In this document: positions 47,305-56,948 of the stretch, one piece after another
Layout of the letters: each line of letters begins with the position of its first letter
Numbering within the stretch: the stretch's first letter is position 1
Assembly (NCBI RefSeq): GCF_004403305.1
Contig: NZ_SOHE01000088.1
Coordinates: 1-64,000, forward strand
Direction of reading: 5' to 3'
DNA length: 64,000 nt
Source: Cryobacterium frigoriphilum
GTDB lineage: Bacteria > Actinomycetota > Actinomycetes > Actinomycetales > Microbacteriaceae
Notes under the pieces: model-generated
Seen by the model: only the letters and a program-made list of their open reading frames with translations
The model's database searches: none
Told to the model about the DNA's origin: nothing
Translations under genes and position numbers: made by a program

Positions 47305-48308
47305 GTGCTGCGCCGTTCACCTCGGCACGCTCCACCACCGTGGACTTCGATGCGCTGCGCGAAACGCGTGCCGCGCACCCCGAGCGCGTCGCCGAGATTC
47401 TCGCGACCCGCACGCGCCGCGACCTGGTGCGGGGCGACGGTCGCCTGTTCATCGTCGCGGCCGACCATCGAGCCAGGGGCGCTCTCGGCGTCAATGGTGA
47501 CGCGATGGCCATGTCCAACCGGTATTCCCTGCTCGAGAGCCTTGCGATCGCCCTCAGCCGACCCGGTGTCGACGGTGTGCTCGGCACCCCCGACATCATC
47601 GACGATCTGGCATTGCTCGGACTTCTTGACGACAAGATCGTGGTCGGTTCGATGAACCGCGGCGGGCTGCGCGGAGCATCCTTTGAAATGGATGATCGCT
47701 ACACGGCGTACGACATCGATCGGGTAAAGCGCGATCGCCTCGACTTCGCCAAGAACCTCGTGCGCATCAACCTCAGCGATCCGGGTTCGCTCAACACCCT
47801 CGAGGCCACCGCCCGCGCCGTGAGCGACGCTGCCGACGCCGGCGTGCCCATCATGCTCGAACCCTTCATGAGCGCCTGGGTCGATAATCAGGTGCAGAAC
47901 GACCTGACGACGGATGCCGTGATCCTCTCGATCGCCATCGCCGAAGGCCTGGGGCATTCGAGCGCGTACTCGTGGCTGAAGCTGCCGGTCGTTCCCGACA
48001 TGGAGCGCGTCATGGCCGCGACGACCCTGCCGACGCTGCTGCTCGGCGGAGACCCCGCCGGAGACCAGGACGAGGCCTTCGGCTCCTGGCAAAACGCCCT
48101 TCGGCTGCCCGGCGTGCGCGGACTCGTCGTCGGTCGCAGCCTGCTGTATCCCGCCGACGGCGATGTCGTCGGTGCGATCGACACGGCCGCCGCACTCGTG
48201 CACGGCACGCCCGCGTCCGTTCCCGCCGTTTCCGTTCTTCCCGTCTCCCGTGCGGACTATTCCGCACCGACCTATGCCTCACACCAGCAAGAAGGAGTAA
48301 CACGATGA
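47301..48308 (+). CDS. Aldolase-like (beta/alpha)8 protein of the iol cluster (Cgl0159-type)
   Basis: 335 residues. LFIVAADHRARGALGV near residue 50 and SAYSWLKLPVVPDMERVM near 220, where the lysine sits as in class I aldolases. It occurs right after iolC in corynebacterial inositol clusters. It likely does the IolJ step, splitting the phosphorylated keto sugar into dihydroxyacetone phosphate and malonate semialdehyde; that is inferred from position, since no other aldolase gene is present. Overlaps both neighbours by four bases. Confidence 0.85.
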   Translation: MSAAPFTSARSTTVDFDALRETRAAHPERVAEILATRTRRDLVRGDGRLFIVAADHRARGALGVNGDAMAMSNRYSLLESLAIALSRPGVDGVLGTPDIIDDLALLGLLDDKIVVGSMNRGGLRGASFEMDDRYTAYDIDRVKRDRLDFAKNLVRINLSDPGSLNTLEATARAVSDAADAGVPIMLEPFMSAWVDNQVQNDLTTDAVILSIAIAEGLGHSSAYSWLKLPVVPDMERVMAATTLPTLLLGGDPAGDQDEAFGSWQNALRLPGVRGLVVGRSLLYPADGDVVGAIDTAAALVHGTPASVPAVSVLPVSRADYSAPTYASHQQEGVTR

Positions 48309-49840
48309 CCAACACCGCAACCGAAAACGCACCCGCGACCACCTCAGACCTTCCGGTCGTCGCCCACTGGATCGACGGCGCCGAACGCGTCGGAACCTCC
48401 GGTCGCACGGCTCCGGTCTTCGACCCGGCCCGTGGCGTGCCCACCAAGCTCGTGCCGCTCGCCAACGGCACCGAGATCGAGGCCGCCATCGCGAGCGCCA
48501 AGGCCGCATTCCCCGCCTGGCGCGACCTTTCGATCGCCAAGCGCCAGACGATCATCTTCAAGTTTCGTGAACTGCTGAACGCTCGCAAGGGCGAAATGGC
48601 CGAGATCATCACGAGCGAGCACGGCAAGGTTCTCTCCGACGCCCTCGGCGAGATCTCCCGTGGCCAGGAAGTCGTGGAATTCGCCTGCGGCATCCCGCAC
48701 CTGCTGAAGGGCGACTACTCCGAGAACGTCTCGACCGGTGTCGACGTGTACTCCACCCGCCAGGCCCTCGGCGTGGTCGGAATTATCAGCCCCTTCAACT
48801 TTCCCGCCATGGTCCCGATGTGGTTCTTCCCGCTCGCCCTCGCGGCCGGCAACACCGTCATCCTCAAGCCCAGCGAGAAGGACCCGAGCGCGGCCATCTG
48901 GATGGCCAAACTGCTGAAGGAGGCCGGCCTGCCCGACGGCGTCTTCACCGTGCTGCACGGCGACAAGGAATCCGTCGACGGCCTGCTCGAGCACCCCGAC
49001 GTGAAGGCCATCTCCTTCGTGGGGTCCACCCCGATCGCCCAGTACGTCTACGAGACCGGAACCCGCAACGGCAAGCGCATTCAGGCCCTCGGCGGCGCCA
49101 AGAACCACATGCTCGTGCTGCCCGACGCCGACCTCGACCTCGTCGCCGACTCCGCCATCAACGCCGGCTTCGGCAGTGCGGGTGAGCGCTGCATGGCCAT
49201 CAGCGTCATCGTCGCGGTCGAACCCGTCGCCGACGATCTGATCGCCAAGATTGTCTCCCGCATGAAGACCCTCACGGTCGGCGATGGCCGTCGCTCCTGC
49301 GACATGGGACCGCTCGTCACCGAGGTGCACCGCGACAAGGTCGCGAGCTACATCGACATCGCAGCCGAAGACGGCGCCACGATCGTCGTCGACGGCCGCG
49401 GCGTCGAGATTGACGGGGACCCGAACGGCTTCTGGCTCGGCCCGACCCTGATCGACGCCCTGCCGACGACCTCCCGGGCCTACATCGATGAGATCTTCGG
49501 CCCGGTGCTCTCGGTTGTGCGGGTTCCGAGCTACGAAGACGGCGTGGAGATCATCAACTCCGGCGCCTTCGGCAACGGCACCGCGATCTTCACGAACGAC
49601 GGCGGCGCGGCGCGTCGCTTCCAGAACGAGATCGAGGTGGGCATGATCGGCATCAACGTTCCCATTCCGGTGCCCGTGTCCTACTTCTCCTTCGGGGGCT
49701 GGAAGAACTCGCTGTTCGGCGACACCAAGGCCCACGGCGTCGAGGGTGTGCACTTCTTCACGCGCGGCAAGGCCATCACGAGCCGCTGGCTCGACCCGAG
49801 CCACGGCGGAATCAACCTCGGCTTTCCCCAGAACGGTTAG
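48305..49840 (+). CDS. iolA: Methylmalonate-semialdehyde dehydrogenase (acylating)
   Basis: 511 residues from the ATG at 48305, preceded by AAGGAG and overlapping the previous stop. Aldehyde dehydrogenase fold; catalytic Cys296 in GSAGERCMAISV; ISPFNFPAMVPMWFFPLALA and KPSEKDPS are typical of MmsA/IolA. Oxidises malonate semialdehyde to acetyl-CoA (and methylmalonate semialdehyde to propionyl-CoA) with CoA and NAD. A frame open further upstream lies within the previous gene. Confidence 0.94.
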   Translation: MTNTATENAPATTSDLPVVAHWIDGAERVGTSGRTAPVFDPARGVPTKLVPLANGTEIEAAIASAKAAFPAWRDLSIAKRQTIIFKFRELLNARKGEMAEIITSEHGKVLSDALGEISRGQEVVEFACGIPHLLKGDYSENVSTGVDVYSTRQALGVVGIISPFNFPAMVPMWFFPLALAAGNTVILKPSEKDPSAAIWMAKLLKEAGLPDGVFTVLHGDKESVDGLLEHPDVKAISFVGSTPIAQYVYETGTRNGKRIQALGGAKNHMLVLPDADLDLVADSAINAGFGSAGERCMAISVIVAVEPVADDLIAKIVSRMKTLTVGDGRRSCDMGPLVTEVHRDKVASYIDIAAEDGATIVVDGRGVEIDGDPNGFWLGPTLIDALPTTSRAYIDEIFGPVLSVVRVPSYEDGVEIINSGAFGNGTAIFTNDGGAARRFQNEIEVGMIGINVPIPVPVSYFSFGGWKNSLFGDTKAHGVEGVHFFTRGKAITSRWLDPSHGGINLGFPQNG

Positions 49841-49845
49841 GACCG

Positions 49846-50775
49846 ATGCTGTCATCTGCTGAACCGACCGGACAGGACTGGTTCTACGCCCGCGGCACCC
49901 TCGAACGTGACGGTTGGGAATCGGTCGTCGACCAGTCGATCAGCGGATGGCGCTACACCGGCATCCGGGTCGCCTCGCTCGAGGCGGGCGGCTCCGTGCG
50001 CCTCGCGGCCGAGGCCGTGGAGCGCATCGTGGTCCCGCTCGCGGGTTCCTTCACGGTGCGCTATACGCTCGCGGGGGAGTCCGAGCAGCGCTCGCAGCTG
50101 CTCGTGGGGCGCGCATCCGTTTTTCACGGACCCACCGACACGCTGTACCTGCCCACCGGTACCGCGCTGTCCGTCGAGGTCGACGGGGCCGGCACCGGCC
50201 GCGTGGCCGTCGCCGAGGCGCCGACCGACGCGAGTCTGCCGGTCGCCTATATCGCGCAAGCGGATGTGCCGATCGAGCTGCGCGGGGCCGGTCGCTCCAG
50301 CCGTCAGGTGCACAACTTCGGAACCCCGGCCAGTCTGGCGGCCGACCGCCTGATCGTGTGTGAGGTGATCACCCCGGCCGAGAACTGGTCGAGTTACCCG
50401 CCGCACAAGCACGACGAGTACCGGCCCGGCGAGGAATCGACGCTGGAGGAGATCTACTACTTCGAGACGGCTGTCACTCGAGGCCAGACCGCGCCGGCCA
50501 GCGCGAGCCCGTTCGGCCTCATGCGCACCTATTCGTCCGAGGCCGGAAAGATTGAGATCATGGCGGAGGTGCACACCGGCGACGTCGCCCTCGTTCCGTT
50601 CGGCTGGCACGGGCCCTGTGTCGCGGCCCCCGGGTACGACCTCTACTACCTGAACGTGATGGCCGGCCCCGACCCCGACCGCTCGTGGCGCATCAGCGAT
50701 GATCCGGCCCACGGCTGGATACGCGACACCTGGACCGGCCAGGAGTTCGACTCCCGGCTTCCGTACACCCCCTAA
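49846..50775 (+). CDS. iolB: 5-deoxy-glucuronate isomerase
   Basis: 309 residues, double cupin. The metal site is in YPPHKHDEYRPGEESTLEE, and DVALVPFGWHGPCVAAPGYDLYYLNVMAGP (in part VPFGWHGPC) carries another ligand histidine. Isomerises 5-deoxy-D-glucuronate to 2-deoxy-5-keto-D-gluconate. Five bases after iolA. Confidence 0.93.
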   Translation: MLSSAEPTGQDWFYARGTLERDGWESVVDQSISGWRYTGIRVASLEAGGSVRLAAEAVERIVVPLAGSFTVRYTLAGESEQRSQLLVGRASVFHGPTDTLYLPTGTALSVEVDGAGTGRVAVAEAPTDASLPVAYIAQADVPIELRGAGRSSRQVHNFGTPASLAADRLIVCEVITPAENWSSYPPHKHDEYRPGEESTLEEIYYFETAVTRGQTAPASASPFGLMRTYSSEAGKIEIMAEVHTGDVALVPFGWHGPCVAAPGYDLYYLNVMAGPDPDRSWRISDDPAHGWIRDTWTGQEFDSRLPYTP

Positions 50776-50809
50776 CTTTCACCCGCAGCACTTGAAAGGA
50801 CACACCGTT

Positions 50810-52732
50810 GTGACAACCCGCCGCATGACAGTCAGTCAGGCCCTCATCGAGTTTCTGAGCCATCAGTACACCGTTGACGGCGACATCCGTGAACGCACGA
50901 TTGTCGGAACCTTCGGTATCTTCGGCCACGGTAACGTCGCGGGAATCGGTCAGGCCCTCAAACAGCTGTCCGTCGAGGACCCCACCCTCATGCCGTACCA
51001 CCAGGCGCGCAACGAGCAGGGCATGGTGCACGAGTCGATCGCCTACTCGCGCATGACCCGCCGCCGTTCCACCTTCGCCTGTGCGGCATCCGTGGGCCCA
51101 GGCGCGACCAACATGCTCACCGGTGCGGCCGTCGCCACGACCAATCGGCTGCCGGTGCTGCTGCTGCCCTCCGACACCTTCGCCACCCGGGTGTCCGATC
51201 CCGTGCTGCAGCAGCTCGAACTACCGCACGACGCGAGCATGAGCGTGAACGACGCCTTCAAGCCGCTTTCACGTTTCTTCGACCGGGTCAACCGCCCCGA
51301 GCAGCTGTTCTCGGCCGCGCTCGGCGCGATGCGGGTGCTGACCGACCCGGTCGAGACCGGCGCCGTCACGATCTCCCTCCCCGAAGATGTGCAGGCCGAG
51401 GCCCTCGACGTTCCGGTGCAATTTCTCGCCGACCGGGAGTGGCACATCCGTCGCCCCCGCCCCGACCGCGGCATCATCGCCGAGGTCGCCCGGGCGATTT
51501 CCCGCAGCCGACGGCCCCTGATCGTCGCCGGCGGCGGCATCATCTATTCCGACGCCACCGCTGCACTGCGCGAATTCGTTGACGCCACCGGAATCCCCGC
51601 GGGCATGTCGCAGGCCGGCGTCGGCTCGCTGGTCTGGGATCACCCGCAGAACCTCGGCTCGATCGGCGCCACCGGAACCACGGCGGCAAACCGGGCCGCG
51701 GCCCAGGCCGACCTCATCATCGGCATCGGCACCCGCTACAGCGACTTCACCGCAGCGAGCCGCACCGCCTTCCGGAACGCCGACGTGCGCTTCATCAACA
51801 TCAACGTGGCGTCCTTCGATGCGTTCAAGCACGGCAGCGCGATTCCGGTCGTCGCGGATGCCCGCGAATCGCTCCTGGAACTGAGCGCGGCCCTCGCGGG
51901 CTTCCACGTCTCCGACGAGTACCGGGCCGACTACACCCGTGAGAAGGCGACCTGGGACGCCGCGGTCGACGAATCGTTCATTGACCGTCGCCTCGCGCTG
52001 CCGAGCCAGTCCGAGATCATCGGCGCCGTGCAGCAGGCCTCAGGCCCACGCGACGTGGTGGTCTGCGCCGCCGGATCGCTGCCGGGCGATCTGCACAAGC
52101 TCTGGCGGGTGCGCGACGACCTCGGCTATCACGTCGAGTACGCGTTCTCGTGCATGGGCTACGAGATCGCCGGCGGCATCGGTGCGGCCCGGGCCGACAC
52201 GACCCGAGACTCCATCGTCATGGTCGGCGACGGCTCGTACCTCATGATGCACTCCGAGATCGTCTCGGCGGTGGCCGAGGGCATCAAGTTCATCATCGTG
52301 CTGATTCAGAACCACGGTTACGCCTCGATCGGCCACCTGAGCGAGGATGTCGGATCGCAGCGCTACGGAACGCTCTACCGCTACCAGGACAAGGCAGGCA
52401 ACAACTTCGAGCAGGGGGAGATTCTGCCCATCGACCTTGCAGCCAACGCCGCGAGCTACGGCCTCGACGTCATCTCGATCGAGCCCACGGCCAACGCGAT
52501 CGCCGACCTCTCGGCCGCCATGAAGACGGCCAAGGCCTCGACGCGGGCGACCATGATCCACATCAACAATGACCCCCGGCTCTATGCTCCCGAAGGTGAG
52601 GGCTGGTGGGACGTTCCCGTCGCCGCCGTCTCCCGCCTCGAGAGCACCGAGGCCGCGCACGTCGACTACCTCACCCACAAGAGCCAGCAGAAGTCGCACC
52701 TCGGTGCCGGCGCCGTCGAAAGGACCAACTGA
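50810..52732 (+). CDS. iolD: 3D-(3,5/4)-trihydroxycyclohexane-1,2-dione hydrolase
   Basis: 640 residues from the GTG at 50810 with GAAAGGA nine bases upstream; a longer frame enters iolB. Thiamine-diphosphate enzyme: N-terminal GTFGIFGHGNVAGIGQ, ARNEQGMVHESIAYSRM with the catalytic Glu, and C-terminal MVGDGSYLMMHSEI with IQNHGYASIG. Opens the inositol ring. Typical IolD length. Confidence 0.94.
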   Translation: MTTRRMTVSQALIEFLSHQYTVDGDIRERTIVGTFGIFGHGNVAGIGQALKQLSVEDPTLMPYHQARNEQGMVHESIAYSRMTRRRSTFACAASVGPGATNMLTGAAVATTNRLPVLLLPSDTFATRVSDPVLQQLELPHDASMSVNDAFKPLSRFFDRVNRPEQLFSAALGAMRVLTDPVETGAVTISLPEDVQAEALDVPVQFLADREWHIRRPRPDRGIIAEVARAISRSRRPLIVAGGGIIYSDATAALREFVDATGIPAGMSQAGVGSLVWDHPQNLGSIGATGTTAANRAAAQADLIIGIGTRYSDFTAASRTAFRNADVRFININVASFDAFKHGSAIPVVADARESLLELSAALAGFHVSDEYRADYTREKATWDAAVDESFIDRRLALPSQSEIIGAVQQASGPRDVVVCAAGSLPGDLHKLWRVRDDLGYHVEYAFSCMGYEIAGGIGAARADTTRDSIVMVGDGSYLMMHSEIVSAVAEGIKFIIVLIQNHGYASIGHLSEDVGSQRYGTLYRYQDKAGNNFEQGEILPIDLAANAASYGLDVISIEPTANAIADLSAAMKTAKASTRATMIHINNDPRLYAPEGEGWWDVPVAAVSRLESTEAAHVDYLTHKSQQKSHLGAGAVERTN

Positions 52733-52734
52733 CC

Positions 52735-53679
52735 ATGAGCACCTCTCTCGCCAGCACCGAAACGCTGGCCACGACTCAGCAGCTGCGCATCGGCACCGCG
52801 CCCGACTCCTGGGGCGTCTGGTTTCCGAACGATCCGAAGCAGATCCCCTGGGAGCGTTTTCTCGACGAGGTTCAGGCGGCCGGCTACCACTGGCTCGAGC
52901 TTGGCCCCTTCGGCTACCTGCCCACCGACCCCGCCCAGCTCGAGGACGAGCTCGCCAAACGCGACCTCAAGCTCTCGGCCGGCACGGTCTTCACCGGATT
53001 CCACAAGGGAGACGACCAGTGGAAGCGTGCCTGGGATCAGGCACTGGATGTCGCGGGTCTGGTCTCGAAGCTCGGCGCCAGCCAGCTCGTGGTGATTCCG
53101 GACCTGTGGCGCAGCGATGCCACCGCCGAGGTACTCGAGGCCCGCACGCTGAGCGACGAGCAGTGGACCCGGCTCGGCGCCGGCCACGACAAGCTCGGCA
53201 AGGCCCTGCTCGAGGAATTCGGCGTCAGCCAGCAGTTCCACTCGCACGCCGACAGCCATGTCGGCACCTACCAGGAGGTCGAACGCTTCCTCGCCGAAAC
53301 GGATGCCGCCTTCACCAACCTCTGCCTCGACACCGGTCACTTCGCCTACTACCTGGGCGACAACCTCAAGCTGATCGAGGCGCACCCGGAGCGCATCGGC
53401 TACCTGCACCTCAAGCAGGTCGAACCGAGCATCCTCGCCGACAGCCTCAAGAACGATCGCCCGTTCGTCGAGGCCGTCGCGCTGGGCGTGATGTGCGAGC
53501 CGCCGCTCGGCATCCCGGAGCTGGCCCCGATCATCGAGGCCGTCAGCCGCATCAACCCCGAGATCTTCGCGATCGTCGAGCAGGACATGTACGGCTGTGA
53601 GATCGACTTTCCGTTCCCCATCGCCACCCGCACCCGCGAGCACATCTTCGGATGCACGCAAGCGGCGCGCATCCGCTAG
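52735..53679 (+). CDS. iolE: Inosose dehydratase
   Basis: 314 residues from the ATG at 52735, two bases after the iolD stop. TIM-barrel of the AP-endonuclease-2 family: GTAPDSWGVWFPNDP, FHSHADSHVGTYQEV with metal histidines, LCLDTGHFAYY and YLHLKQV. Dehydrates 2-keto-myo-inositol. The last residue run KNDRPFVEAVALG resembles known IolE. Confidence 0.94.
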   Translation: MSTSLASTETLATTQQLRIGTAPDSWGVWFPNDPKQIPWERFLDEVQAAGYHWLELGPFGYLPTDPAQLEDELAKRDLKLSAGTVFTGFHKGDDQWKRAWDQALDVAGLVSKLGASQLVVIPDLWRSDATAEVLEARTLSDEQWTRLGAGHDKLGKALLEEFGVSQQFHSHADSHVGTYQEVERFLAETDAAFTNLCLDTGHFAYYLGDNLKLIEAHPERIGYLHLKQVEPSILADSLKNDRPFVEAVALGVMCEPPLGIPELAPIIEAVSRINPEIFAIVEQDMYGCEIDFPFPIATRTREHIFGCTQAARIR

Positions 53680-53722
53680 ACCCGCTTTCCCCCGTCTTCA
53701 CAACTCACCGAGGAGTACAACC

Positions 53723-54760
53723 ATGTCAGAACTTCGCATCGCCGTCGTCGGAGCCGGCCAGATGGGCGCCGACCACATCAACCGCATCACCGAGCGCATC
53801 GTCGGCGCCCGTGTCAGTGTCGTCGTCGAACCCGACGTCGCCCGCGGTGCCGCGGCCGCGGCCCTCGCCCCCGGGGCCGTCGCGCTCACGAGCTTCACCG
53901 AGGCCCTGCAGCGCGATGACATCGACGCCGTGCTCGTGGCCACGCCCGGCCAGTTCCACGAGACCGTGCTGCTGCCTGCCCTCGCGGCCGGCCTGCCCAT
54001 TCTCTGCGAGAAGCCGCTCACGCAAGATCCGGTGTCGTCGCTGAGGGTACTGGCGGCAGAGGAGGCCACCGGAAAGCAGCTCATCCAGGTGGGCTTCATG
54101 CGCCGCTTCGACCGCGAGTACGCCCAGCTGCGGGCCCTCATCGAATCCGACCGCACCGGCGCACTCCTCGCCCTGCACTGCGCGCACCGCAACCCGACCA
54201 CGGGCGAGGGCTACACCGACAGCATGCTGATCACCGACTCCGTCGTGCACGAGATCGACGTGGTGCGCTTTCTGACCGATTCGCCGATCGTGGCCGTCGA
54301 GGTCAAGCGTCCCAAGCGCAACTCACTTGCGCCGAGCTGGCTCAACGACCCGATCCTGGTGCTGCTCGAGACCGAGTCCGGAATCCTCGCCGACGTCGAG
54401 ATGAACGTCAACATCCAGTTCGGCTACCAGGTGCGCACCGAGGCCGTCTTCGAGAAGGGCGTGGCCGAGATCGGTCGCACCGCCGGACTCACCCTCTGGC
54501 AGGATGGCCAGTACGGGGGAGCAGAACACACCACGTTCAAGACGCGCTTCGCCGACGCCTACGACGCGCAGATTCAGCGTTGGGTGACCGCCACCAAGAA
54601 GGGCGAGATCGACGGACCGAGCGCATGGGACGGCTACCTCGTCGCCGCGGCGTGCGAGGCCGGCGTGCGGGCACAGGAGACCGGCGAGCGTGTCGAGGTG
54701 CAGTACGTGCCCCGGCCGGCCTTCTACAGCTCAGGACGTGCGATTCCGGTCACCGTCTAA
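53723..54760 (+). CDS. iolG: Inositol 2-dehydrogenase
   Basis: 345 residues from the ATG at 53723, preceded by GAGGAG. GFO/IDH/MocA family: VVGAGQMGADHINRI, CEKPLTQD with the catalytic lysine, and DSVVHEIDVVRFL with the catalytic His/Asp. Oxidises myo-inositol to 2-keto-myo-inositol with NAD, the first catabolic step. Only one such paralog here, unlike clusters with several. Confidence 0.92.
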   Translation: MSELRIAVVGAGQMGADHINRITERIVGARVSVVVEPDVARGAAAAALAPGAVALTSFTEALQRDDIDAVLVATPGQFHETVLLPALAAGLPILCEKPLTQDPVSSLRVLAAEEATGKQLIQVGFMRRFDREYAQLRALIESDRTGALLALHCAHRNPTTGEGYTDSMLITDSVVHEIDVVRFLTDSPIVAVEVKRPKRNSLAPSWLNDPILVLLETESGILADVEMNVNIQFGYQVRTEAVFEKGVAEIGRTAGLTLWQDGQYGGAEHTTFKTRFADAYDAQIQRWVTATKKGEIDGPSAWDGYLVAAACEAGVRAQETGERVEVQYVPRPAFYSSGRAIPVTV

Positions 54761-54797
54761 TCCCCGACTCCCTCATCACAATCCGACAGGACCCGTC

Positions 54798-55667
54798 GTG
54801 AAGATCGCCCTTGACCCCACCCCCTTCCATCACAGTCACACGCTGCTTGAATTTCCCCGGGTGGCCGCCGACCTGGGCTATGAGTGGCTGCAGCTCACGC
54901 CGCACGCCGACATGATTCCGTTTTTCAACCATCCGAAGGCCGATGACGACCTCGTCGCGGCTTTCAAGAAGGCGTGTGCGGATGCCGGGGTCGGCATCGC
55001 ATCGGTGCTGCCGGTCCTCCGGTGGTCCGGCCCAGACGAAGACGCCCGTGAAGCGGCCGTGCGGTACTGGAAGCGGGCGATCCAGATCACGGTCGATCTC
55101 GGGGTGCAGACGATGAACACCGAGTTCAACGGTCGCCCCGAGCTGGCCGAGCAGTCGGAACGGGCGTTCTACCGCTCGATGGAGGAGCTGGTTCCGATCA
55201 TCGAGCGGGAAGGGCTGACCGTGTTGATCGACCCGCATCCCGACGACTTCGTCGAAGACGGGCTCGCCGGCATCCGTGTCATTCGAGGCATTAATTCGAA
55301 GAACTTCGGCTTTGTCTACGTGGCCTCGCACACCTTTCACTACGGCAACCGGCCGCTGGAAATCATGCGGGCGGCGGGGGACATGCTGCGCCTGGTGCAC
55401 GTCTCCGACACCATGGATCACAACGCCTCCCACGGTCTGCGGTACATCACGAACCCGCCCGGCAACGCGGTGCGTGTTCACCAGCACCTGAAAATGGGTG
55501 ATGGCGACGTGAACTGGCCCGAATTCTTCGGCGGACTCAAGGAGATCGGCTTTCTCGACCGCTCCGACACCGTCATGGTGTCGAGCGTGTTCGCCGAGAA
55601 TGAAACCAACACCGCGACGGCTGTTTTTCAGCGTGAGGCCATGCTGAGCAGCATCAAACAGGCCTGA
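54798..55667 (+). CDS. iolH: Sugar phosphate isomerase/epimerase family protein (IolH-like)
   Basis: 289 residues from the GTG at 54798 with GACAGGA upstream. Xylose-isomerase-like TIM barrel: MKIALDPTPFHHSHTLLEFP, TLVIDPHPDDF-like LIDPHPDDFVEDG, YVASHTFHYGN and LVHVSDTMDHNASHG. Matches the iolH gene of other inositol clusters; its precise reaction is not settled. Last gene of the first transcription unit. Confidence 0.88.
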   Translation: MKIALDPTPFHHSHTLLEFPRVAADLGYEWLQLTPHADMIPFFNHPKADDDLVAAFKKACADAGVGIASVLPVLRWSGPDEDAREAAVRYWKRAIQITVDLGVQTMNTEFNGRPELAEQSERAFYRSMEELVPIIEREGLTVLIDPHPDDFVEDGLAGIRVIRGINSKNFGFVYVASHTFHYGNRPLEIMRAAGDMLRLVHVSDTMDHNASHGLRYITNPPGNAVRVHQHLKMGDGDVNWPEFFGGLKEIGFLDRSDTVMVSSVFAENETNTATAVFQREAMLSSIKQA

Positions 55668-55699
55668 TGCGCGGCCCGCAGCGGGCCGGTGAACCACGA

Positions 55700-55727
55700 A
55701 ATGCCCCGGAGAATGCTCCGGGGCATT
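55700..55727 (+). terminator. Terminator after iolH
   Basis: AATGCCCCGGAG and CTCCGGGGCATT pair over 12 bp around AATG, then an A/T-rich stretch. It separates the catabolic genes from the ABC transporter promoter. Confidence 0.85.
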
Positions 55728-55749
55728 CGTCATTAAAATTAAAGTAAAT

Positions 55750-55795
55750 ATGTCCTGACAAAGTCTTGACAGGGTGTGTGTTCCTTAACTACATT
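55750..55795 (+). promoter_or_regulatory. Promoter of the inositol ABC transporter with two operator-like sites
   Basis: ATGTCCTGACAA (55750-55761) and AAGTCTTGACAG (55761-55772) are tandem operator-like sites. The second contains a -35 TTGACA (55766-55771); after 18 bases comes -10 TACATT (55790-55795). Confidence 0.65.
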
Positions 55796-55858
55796 CAGAC
55801 CAGCAAAGAAGCTGAGGTCGACGTTTCACAGCGATCGACGACGAAGGGACACAACGAA

Positions 55859-56911
55859 GTGACACTCACATCCTCCTCCAAGGGCCGCAAACTCGCGGCA
55901 ATCACCATCGTGGGCGCGGTCGCTCTGACGCTCGCCGGCTGCACGGCCGGCAGCGCCACCGAAAACGCCTCATCCAGCACGGCCGGCCTCGAATCGGGCT
56001 TCGGCGCTCGGGCGGAAAACCGGGAAGCCTACTTCATCACCTACTACAACCCGGCATCCGATGCCTTCTGGGCTCAGATCCTCTCGGGCGCCGAGGATGC
56101 CGCCGAACTCGGCAATCTCACCCTGACCCACCAGACCGCCGACGCCGACCCGGCGACGATGGTCACGCTCGTGCAGACGGCCATCGCGACCGACCCGGCC
56201 GTGATCTTCATGCCCTTCAACGAGGGCGAAGCCTGGGTTGACGTCGCGTGCCAGGCCCATGATGCCGGCATCACGGTGATCTCCTACAACGTTCCGGCCC
56301 CCGACACCGCGGGCGAGTGCGTCTCCGGCTTCGTCGGCCAGGACTTCTACGAGGTCGGTACCATCGTCGGGCAGGCGCTCCTGGACTCCGGCAAGGTCGA
56401 AGAGGGTGACAAGGTGCTCATCACGGCCGAGGAACCCGACCAGCCCTACGCCCTGCAGCGCGGCGGCGGAGCGTACGACGTGCTCTCCGAAGCCGGCATC
56501 GGCGTTCTGCCGCAGGAGCAGTGGCTGCGAGTGGGCGGCGACGACGCCGGTGCGCTCGATGCTCTGACCTCGTGGTTGGTGGCCAACCCCGACGTGAAGG
56601 CCGTCGTTCCCGTCGGTGGTACCCCGCACCGCAACCTGCCCGCCGCTCTCGAGGCCGCCGGACTCTCCGACGTCGCCATCATCGGGTTCGACACCGCGCC
56701 CCAGATCGTTCAGGGCCTCAAGGATGGCGTCATCCTCGCCACCGCCGACCAGCAGGGCTACATCCAGGGCTTCCAGTCCACCATGCAGGGCGTGCTCGCG
56801 CTCGACTTCGGCTTCTCACCGGCCAACATCAACTCCGGTGGCCTCGGCCTGATCACCGAAGACACGGTCGAGAACATCGAAGCCGATGACCTCCAGGGCG
56901 TGCGCTGGTAG
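55859..56911 (+). CDS. Sugar/inositol ABC transporter substrate-binding lipoprotein
   Basis: 350 residues from the GTG at 55859, nine bases after GAAGGGA; an in-frame upstream ATG would overlap the promoter. Lipoprotein signal with lipobox LAGC (Cys ~28). Ribose-binding-protein-like type 1 fold: EAYFITYYNPASDAFWAQILSGA (in part ITYYNPASDAFWAQ), ISYNVPAPDT and IIGFDTAPQIVQGLKDG. Captures the sugar outside the cell; inositol is inferred from the island. Confidence 0.9.
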   Translation: MTLTSSSKGRKLAAITIVGAVALTLAGCTAGSATENASSSTAGLESGFGARAENREAYFITYYNPASDAFWAQILSGAEDAAELGNLTLTHQTADADPATMVTLVQTAIATDPAVIFMPFNEGEAWVDVACQAHDAGITVISYNVPAPDTAGECVSGFVGQDFYEVGTIVGQALLDSGKVEEGDKVLITAEEPDQPYALQRGGGAYDVLSEAGIGVLPQEQWLRVGGDDAGALDALTSWLVANPDVKAVVPVGGTPHRNLPAALEAAGLSDVAIIGFDTAPQIVQGLKDGVILATADQQGYIQGFQSTMQGVLALDFGFSPANINSGGLGLITEDTVENIEADDLQGVRW

Positions 56912-56948
56912 CCGCCCTCCGGCAGTCCCCGCAGCTCCATTTGCCGCA

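Noticed and set aside
47972-48304. Longer N-terminus for iolA
   Set aside because: The upstream codons are a shadow of the aldolase-like gene, Arg-rich, while AAGGAG directly precedes the ATG at 48305.
52606-52734. Longer N-terminus for iolE
   Set aside because: The extra codons lie in another frame of iolD and lack a ribosome site; the ATG at 52735 has GAAAGGA upstream and fits family length.
55766-55858. Longer N-terminus for the binding lipoprotein
   Set aside because: That ATG falls in the -35 region of the predicted promoter and would push the lipoprotein signal 31 residues inward.
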